From contig JAQDQK010000020.1 in assembly GCA_027658995.1 (NCBI GenBank), forward strand, positions 1 to 61,336: a DNA stretch of 61,336 bases. The letters are read 5' to 3'. Numbering within the stretch: position 1 is the stretch's first letter; each line of letters opens with the position of its first letter. Below the pieces are notes generated by a model. That model made no database searches and had not been told where the DNA came from. It saw nothing but the letters and a program-made list of their open reading frames with translations. Made by a program: the position numbers and the translations under genes. The DNA is from Propionibacteriaceae bacterium AM104-82 (lineage in GTDB: Bacteria; Actinomycetota; Actinomycetes; Propionibacteriales; Propionibacteriaceae). Below, piece by piece: positions 55,522-61,336 of this stretch.

Positions 55522-56487
55522 GTGGCGGAAGCCCCGCTTGAGGACCAGTTGACGGCGCTCCTCGACTCGTTCGAGGAGCGCCTGGTCGAGGTCGCAGTAG
55601 CGAGTTCGCCCTTCGTCACGGAGGCCGCCAGGCACATCATCTCCGCCGGAGGGAAGCGATTCCGGCCGCTGCTTGTCTTCCTCGCCTCCAAGTTCGGGGG
55701 AGAGGTCGACGAGGCCGACCTGATGCGCGCCGCGATGGTGATGGAACTCACCCACGTCGCGAGCCTCTACCACGACGACGTGATGGACGTCGCCGACCTG
55801 CGCCGCGGGGCGCCCTCGGCCAACCGGCTGTGGGGCAACTCCGTCGCGATCCTGGTCGGCGACTTTCTCTTCGCCCGCGCCTCGACGACCGTCGCCGAAC
55901 TCGGCGTCGACTACGTGATGCTGCAGGCCGAGACCTTCGCGCGCCTCGTGCAGGGCCAGATCGCCGAGACCAAGGGCCCCGACGACGGCGACGACCCGCT
56001 TGCGCACTACCTGCAGGTGATCGCGGACAAGACCGGCTCCCTGATCGCCGCCTCCGCGCAGTTCGGCGGCATGGTCTCCGGCGCCGACCGCGTCACGCTC
56101 GACGCGCTGTCGGCCTTCGGCGAGGAGGTCGGCCTGGTGTTCCAACTCTCCGACGACCTGATCGACATCACCTCTGACACCACGGGCAAGACCCCAGGCA
56201 CCGACCTGCGCGAGGGCGTCCCGACGCTGCCCGTGCTGATGCTGCGCGCCGAAAACGACCCCGCCGACGCCGACCTGCTTGCGCTCATCGACGGCGACCT
56301 CTCCACCGACGAGGCCCTCGCGGAGGCGCTCGCCGGGCTGCGGGCGCACCCGGTGATGGGACGCGCCAAGGCGGAGGTCGAGCGGCACGCCGACGTCGCC
56401 CGGGCCCACCTCGCGCCGCTGCCCGACGGCGAGGCAAAGGACGCGCTGCTCCAGGTGTGCAGCGACCTGGTCGAGCGGACCAACTGA
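55522..56487 (+). CDS. Long-chain polyprenyl diphosphate synthase
   Basis: A 321-aa trans-prenyltransferase that builds the tail used by MenA. The first Asp-rich motif is D85-D86-x-x-D89 (LYHDDVMD) and the second D211-D212-x-x-D215 (LSDDLID). GGKRFRP binds isopentenyl-PP. Small residues before the first motif (ELTHVASLYHDD) are consistent with a long product such as octa- or nonaprenyl. GTG 55522 has GGGAGAG upstream and follows nuoN by 19 bp, so it is probably cotranscribed. Confidence 0.93.
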   Translation: MAEAPLEDQLTALLDSFEERLVEVAVASSPFVTEAARHIISAGGKRFRPLLVFLASKFGGEVDEADLMRAAMVMELTHVASLYHDDVMDVADLRRGAPSANRLWGNSVAILVGDFLFARASTTVAELGVDYVMLQAETFARLVQGQIAETKGPDDGDDPLAHYLQVIADKTGSLIAASAQFGGMVSGADRVTLDALSAFGEEVGLVFQLSDDLIDITSDTTGKTPGTDLREGVPTLPVLMLRAENDPADADLLALIDGDLSTDEALAEALAGLRAHPVMGRAKAEVERHADVARAHLAPLPDGEAKDALLQVCSDLVERTN

Positions 56488-56491
56488 GACC

Positions 56492-57052
56492 GTGGCCGTC
56501 GACGACCGCCGCCTGAGGGGCGAGCTGAGCGTCGAGGACTACGCCACGTTCGACGCCACCCTCGCCCGCACCCCCGCTGGGCGGAGGACGCGCTGGGGCC
56601 TGTGGGTCGTCGCACCGCTGATCGTCGGCGCCATCTGCGCGATCCTGCTCGGCCCAGCGCTTGCCGGCATGGGCTGGCTGACCGGGTCCATCGTCGCCGA
56701 CTCCGTGATCGCCTTCGTCGTCGGCATGCTCGCCACGCTGCTGGTCGCCCGGTTGCTGCCACGCTCCTCGACCGGCCTCAACCTGGCGGCCGCCGCCGAG
56801 CGCGGCGTCCTGATGGTCGGCCCCACCTCCTGGCGGCTCACCCCCGAGCACCTGATCCAGGAGGGCGCCCTGCTGGACCTCGAGGCGGCCTACGACGCCA
56901 TCTCGGCCATCGACGACGCCGAGTCGCTCGCAGCCGTCTACCACGAGGGCAGGATGGCGATCCTGATCCCGCTGCGCAGCACCGATGCGGTCGCATTCGT
57001 CGACGAGTTGCGCCGCCGCGTCGCCGTGGCGCGAGCCGACGGACCGAGCTAG
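56492..57052 (+). CDS. YcxB-like small membrane protein
   Basis: A 186-aa protein with two adjacent transmembrane helices near 38-80 (WVVAPLIVGAICAILLGPAL, SVIAFVVGMLATLLVARLL). A beta-rich C-terminal domain (WRLTPEHLIQEG ... AVYHEGRMAILIPLRS) resembles YcxB-type domains. It starts at GTG, 4 bp after the synthase stop. Function is unknown. Confidence 0.72.
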   Translation: MAVDDRRLRGELSVEDYATFDATLARTPAGRRTRWGLWVVAPLIVGAICAILLGPALAGMGWLTGSIVADSVIAFVVGMLATLLVARLLPRSSTGLNLAAAAERGVLMVGPTSWRLTPEHLIQEGALLDLEAAYDAISAIDDAESLAAVYHEGRMAILIPLRSTDAVAFVDELRRRVAVARADGPS

Positions 57053-57152
57053 CGCCCGCCCGCGAACCGGCCGTCCACCCTGGTGGGTGAGCCGCCCGGG
57101 TCACCCCGGTTGGGTGATGCCCCCTGCATCGGCCCCCCGCAAGGCTTGTCGC

Positions 57153-58644
57153 ATGCACACAGCCCCGTACCCCCCGATCGACCTGCCCGACCGCTCCGTG
57201 GAGATCGGCGTCGCGGCCCTGCCGGAGGTGCCGGAGGGGACGGGGGCGGTCGGCTGGCTGCTGTGCGACTCCGAGGCCGCACCCGAGGCGCTGGGCGTCT
57301 CCGCGGAGCGGCTCGCCGAACTGGGCTTCACCGCCAAGCGCGGCACCTCGCTCCAGCTCGCAGGGCCGAAGGGTCCGATCCAGGTGCTCCTGGGTGGCGG
57401 GGAGCGCGGCGCGCTGAACGCGACCGGCGTCAGGGACGCCGCGGCGGTGCTCGCCCGTGAGGTACCCAATGCCGCCACGCTGGCGCTCGTGTTGCCTGAC
57501 GGCGTGGGACGTGGAGGCCGCGGCAGCGGCGGCCGTCGAGGGCGTCGTCCTTGCCCGGTACGCGTACCGGATCGGGAAGGCCCCCGACGCCCCTGCGCTC
57601 ACGCGGCTGACGCTGCTCACCACGCGCGAAGGGCGTCAGGCGGCCGAGGCCGGCGTGGCACGGGGACGGTTCCTGGTGCGGACGGCCGAGCTTGCCCGCG
57701 ACCTCGCGGGCACCCCCGGCGGGATGCTGACCGCGACCCGGTTGGGCGACATCGCCGTCGAGGTCGGCCAGCGCGCGGGCCTCGAGGTCGAACTGTTCGG
57801 CGAGAAGGAACTGCTCGAACTGGGCTGCGGCGGGCTGCTCGGCATCAACCTGGGCAGCGTCGAGCCGCCCGTGATGGTCAAGCTGGTCTACCGCCCGACG
57901 GGGGAGCCGAGCGGGCGACTGACGCTGGTCGGCAAGGGCATCACCTACGACTCCGGAGGCCTCGCGCTGAAGCCGGGCGACGAGGTGCACGCCACCATGA
58001 AGAACGACATGACGGGCGCCGGGGCGATCCTGGCCGCCATGACGGCGCTGCGGGACCTGGACTGCCCCGCTCAGGTGACCGGCTACCTGATGTGCACCGA
58101 CAACATGCCCTCGGGCTCCGCGCTGAGGCTGGGCGACATCGTCGTGATGCGCGGCGGCACCACCGTCGAGGTCATCAACACCGATGCCGAGGGGCGGATG
58201 GTGATGGCCGACGCCCTCGTCCTCGCGCAGGAGGAACCTGTCGACGCGATCGTCGACATCGCCACCCTGACGGGCGCGGCGCTCGCGACCTTCGGCCCGG
58301 AGATCGCGGCGATGCTCGGCACCTCCGACGACCTGCTCGACCAGTTGCGCGCCTCGGCGGAGCGGGTCGACGAACTGGTCTGGGAACTGCCGCTCGTGAC
58401 GAACTACCGCGACCAACTCGACTCGGTCACCGCCGACCTGCGTAACCTCGGCGGCCCGACGGCGGGCACCATCACGGCGGCGCTGTTCCTCAAGGAGTTC
58501 ATCGACGACGTCCCGTGGGCGCACCTCGACATCGCAGGGCCTGCCCAGGCCGCTGCCGCTCGAGGGTGGCGCAACCGCGGCACCACCGGATTCGGCGCGA
58601 GGCTGCTGCTCGACCTCGCCCTGAACTTCCGGATCCCGGCCTAG
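57153..58644 (+). pseudogene. pepA: Leucyl aminopeptidase (M17), frameshifted
   Basis: The first part starts at ATG 57153 (MHTAPYPPIDLPDRSVEIG) and runs about 117 codons to LALVLPDG. The rest continues in the next frame from WDVEAAAAAAVEG to NFRIPA. The joint is near 57504, where one extra base after GGC (or two lost) breaks the frame. Together they would make about 496 aa, the normal size. The catalytic region is intact: GKGITYDSGGLALKP, KNDMTGAGA and NTDAEGRMVMADAL. It may be a true pseudogene or a sequencing error. Confidence 0.85.
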
Positions 58645-61261
58645 CCGGACACCCCTACGTCGTAGAGGAGGCCGGCCGCACGGGCGACGCGGACGGCCTC
58701 CCTACGGCTTCCAACCGACAGCTTCCGGTAGATCGACTTCAGGTGCTGTTTGATGGTGTTCTCGGACACGCACAGCGCGCTGGCGATCTCCGCGTTGGAG
58801 GCCATCGTCGGAAGGTAGAACAGCACCGCCCGCTCCCGCTCGGTCAGCGGCAGCAGCGTGCGCACCTCCTCCTCGATGTCCGTCGCGATGGTGGCCAATG
58901 CCCGCTCCACGAACTCGCGGTGCGTCCCCACCAGGTCGAGGTGGCGCCGCAGCGCCATCGACAACTGGTAGTTGGGGCGGATCAGCGGCAGCGCGACATC
59001 GTCGCTCGCCGCCAGGTTCAGCCCTTCGGCCATGGCCTCGACGGCCTGCGAGTCGCGCCGCAACTGGTCCTCCGCGGCCGACACCGCGAGCCAGGCCCGC
59101 ACGGCGGGGAAGCCGACGGTGCCGAGCGTCTCGGCGACGGCGTCGCGCACCCCTCCGGGGTTACCCGTGGCGAGCAGCAGGCGGGCCCGGGCGACCTGCA
59201 CCAGGTGCGGGTTGCCGACCTCGCGGTCGTGGCCGCGCTCGTGCGCGTCGAGCAGTTGCGCCGCGCGCTCCGAGTCGTGCTGGGCAAGCGCAAGGTCGAC
59301 CTGCAGCCCCACAAGTTGCGGCCGCAGCGAGTCGATCCCGCGCCGCGCCTCCAACTCGCCTCCAGCGGCCTCGATGCGGCGACGCGCGCCGATCGGGTCG
59401 CCGGTTGCGAGCGCGTGCCTGGCCGCGAGCAGGTTCAGTTCGACGCGGACGAACGGGCTGAACTTGGCGCCCGCCACCTCCGCGCAGCGCTGCCGCGACG
59501 CCCGCGCCGCCTCAAGGGTGCCCGCGCGCAACTGGGCGGCCGACCGTGCCAGCCATGCCACTGGGTGTCTGAGCGCGAGGCGTGGCCGTCCCGCTCGGCG
59601 ACCTGGATCGCCTCCTCCGCGGTCGTGCGGGAACGGTCCACCCACCCCGCCATGCCCTCGGCGACGGCGATCAGGCCGCGCGTGTAGACCTCGGTGAATG
59701 CGGTGTGCTCCTCCAGAGGCAGCGTCGCGGCGCCCTCATTGAGGCGCGCCAACGCCGAATAGGGGTTGCCCGCCCACAGGTCGGCGACGCCTCGGATGGT
59801 CGTGGTCAGCCCGCGGTGCTCCGACCAGCCGGGCGCGTCGATGCCGCGGATGCCGGCGAGCAGATTGTCGGCAAGCGTCGCGGAGCGCCGCAGCGCCACC
59901 CCGTCGCTGTCCCGGTGCGCCTGCCCGGCCGTGATCAGGTGGACGGCGAAGGCCGCGATGCTGCGCCTCGGCTCGGGCAGCGTCTCGACCCCAGGCGCGG
60001 CGCGGTCGAGCAGGACCGCGACGGTCGTCGCGTCGCGCTGGCTGTACGCCGCGGCCGCGAGCGTGACGGCGAGTTCCGGGTTGTCGATGGTGGCCGCGCC
60101 CGGGATGGTGGCGACCAGGTCGAGGAAGCGGTGCCGGTCGGCCCCGAACAGCGCGACGGCTCCGGAGCGGACCGCCAGCGCGCCCGCGAAGTCCCAGTCC
60201 TCGGAGGCGACCGCGTGCGTCAGGGCCTGCATCCACTGGCCGTGCCGCTCGTACCAGAGCGCCGCGATGCGCTGCTGCTCCTGCTCGAGTTGCGGGCGGG
60301 TCGCCTTCAGCCTGGCGTGCAGCAGCGTGTTCAGCAGCGAGTGCGCCCGGTAGCAGCCGGTGTCGGCCAACTCGTGGCTGAGCAACTGCTCGCGCGACAG
60401 GTTCTGCAGCATCTGGGCCGCGCCCGCCTCACCGCTCAGCTCGGCGGCGAGCGGCGCGCACAGCTTGGAACACACAGAGGTGCGCTGCAGGAACTCGTTG
60501 TACGACGACGGCAGGTTCTGCAGCACCTCCTCCCACAGATACTCGGAGATCGGGAATGCGATCCGGCCGAACCGGGCGATCGTCTCCGCGGGGTCGGAGG
60601 AGGAACGCAGCCGCGCGGCGACCAGTCGCAGGGCGGCGGCCCATCCACCCGTACAGGTCATCAACTGGTCGAGCGTGGAGCCCTGCAGGTGGACGCCGCC
60701 CTCCGCGAGCAGCGCACGTCCCTCATCGCGGGTGAAGGTCAGATCCTGGAAGCGGACCTCGGCGAGCGCCTCCTCGAGGCGCATCCGCTGCAGCGGGAGC
60801 GGCGGCTCGTGCCGCGTCACCAGCACGATATGCAGCCCCTCTGGTGGCCACCTCAGCAGGTCCTCCAGCCATTGGATGGTGGTGCCCGATTCGATGGTGT
60901 GCGCGTCGTCGAGGACGAGCGTCAAACGCCCCACCCGTGCTGCGATGTCCTGCAGGAACGCGGCCTCAGGATTCAGGTGCTTGCGCAGCTCAGACATGGT
61001 CTCGGGGCTGGCGATCCGCAGCGCCGCGAGCATCGATCCCCAGAACTTCGCGACGCTCGCGTCGCCCTTGTCGAGGGACACCCATGCGACGGTGCCCGCC
61101 TGCGTGCCTTGTCTGGTCCAGTCGGCCACCGCGAGCGTCTTGCCCGTGCCTGCCGGGCCGGAGACGACGGTCAGCGGCAGGTGCGCGCTCTGGTCGAGTT
61201 GGGCCGTGAGTCGTGGTCGGTGGACAAACCGTTCTGTACTGACCGGGATGCGGAAACGCAC
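58641..61261 (-). pseudogene. MalT-like LuxR-family ATPase regulator, frameshifted
   Basis: The N-terminal part (61261 downward) has an STAND ATPase: Walker A GPAGTGKT at 35-42, Walker B LTLVLDDAH, then helical repeats to VAERDGHA. The frame then shifts near 59580 by one missing base. The other frame continues LALRHPVAWLARSAAQLRAG to the LuxR helix-turn-helix (LTERERAVLFYLPTMASNAEIASALCVSENTIKQHL..). Together about 870 aa, the usual MalT/LAL size. The frame remains open to the window edge, so an earlier start beyond 61261 is possible. It could be a pseudogene or a sequencing error. Confidence 0.82.
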
Positions 61262-61336
61262 CTCGTTGTATGGACGCTCGGGTCCGCTGAAGGTTTGGTT
61301 GACCTCCGGGTTTATGCCGCCAGTGTAGCGGCTGGG

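Noticed and set aside
57504..57506. Programmed +1 frameshift in the aminopeptidase gene
   Set aside because: No slow codon or stop at the site, and this family is not known to use recoding; error or decay is simpler.

Overview
The window is chromosomal DNA from a high-GC actinobacterium. The evidence is the strongly GC-biased codon use, frequent GTG starts, TANNNT -10 boxes placed directly in front of start codons, a complete actinobacterial nuo operon, and a menaquinone pathway that includes a polyprenyl (geranylgeranyl) reductase of the kind that partly saturates the side chain. A Propionibacteriaceae-like host (for example near Tessaracoccus) is my inference, not something the sequence proves.

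Layout. 1-690: tRNA-Phe, tRNA-Asp and tRNA-Glu on the minus strand with promoters and hairpin terminators. A damaged second copy of the tRNA-Phe 3' end plus its terminator lies just beyond. 697-4124: a secreted protein with four SH3b repeats and a peptidase-like domain, a membrane-anchored protein resembling the GroEL apical domain, tRNA-Lys, and an Excalibur-domain lipo/membrane protein. 4150-11857: a complete kdp K+ uptake operon on the minus strand (27-aa small ORF, kdpF, A, B, C, D, E), almost all overlapping, preceded by a 318-bp leader with mutually exclusive hairpins (candidate riboswitch). 12176-22397: mixed metabolic and housekeeping genes, including a fused alpha-beta glycyl-tRNA synthetase, a patatin phospholipase, an aldo/keto reductase, an Asp/Glu racemase, a 2-hydroxyacid dehydrogenase and a CDF transporter. 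22398-24330: an MFS relic, a multi-pass membrane protein and a 700-bp field of inverted repeats. 24329-27861: a three-gene operon (nucleotidyltransferase, GHMP sugar kinase, NUDIX), an orphan DhaL, and a small PLDc_N-like membrane protein.

27897-38491 holds menaquinone genes menE-A-C-D (plus strand) and menG and menF (minus strand), with a RecB/RNase H-like nuclease coupled to menG and a two-gene ABC exporter between them. 38722-56487 is one long plus-strand run: polyprenyl reductase, all 14 nuo genes (A to N) and a long-chain polyprenyl diphosphate synthase. Together these make the quinone head group, the prenyl tail, the saturation step and the complex I that uses the quinone. menB and menH are not in the window.

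56492-61336: a small membrane protein, then two genes that each carry one frameshift (leucyl aminopeptidase and a MalT-like LuxR regulator). Two repeat families occur in intergenic DNA. The larger one sits between convergent genes and supplies the stop codons of three of them.
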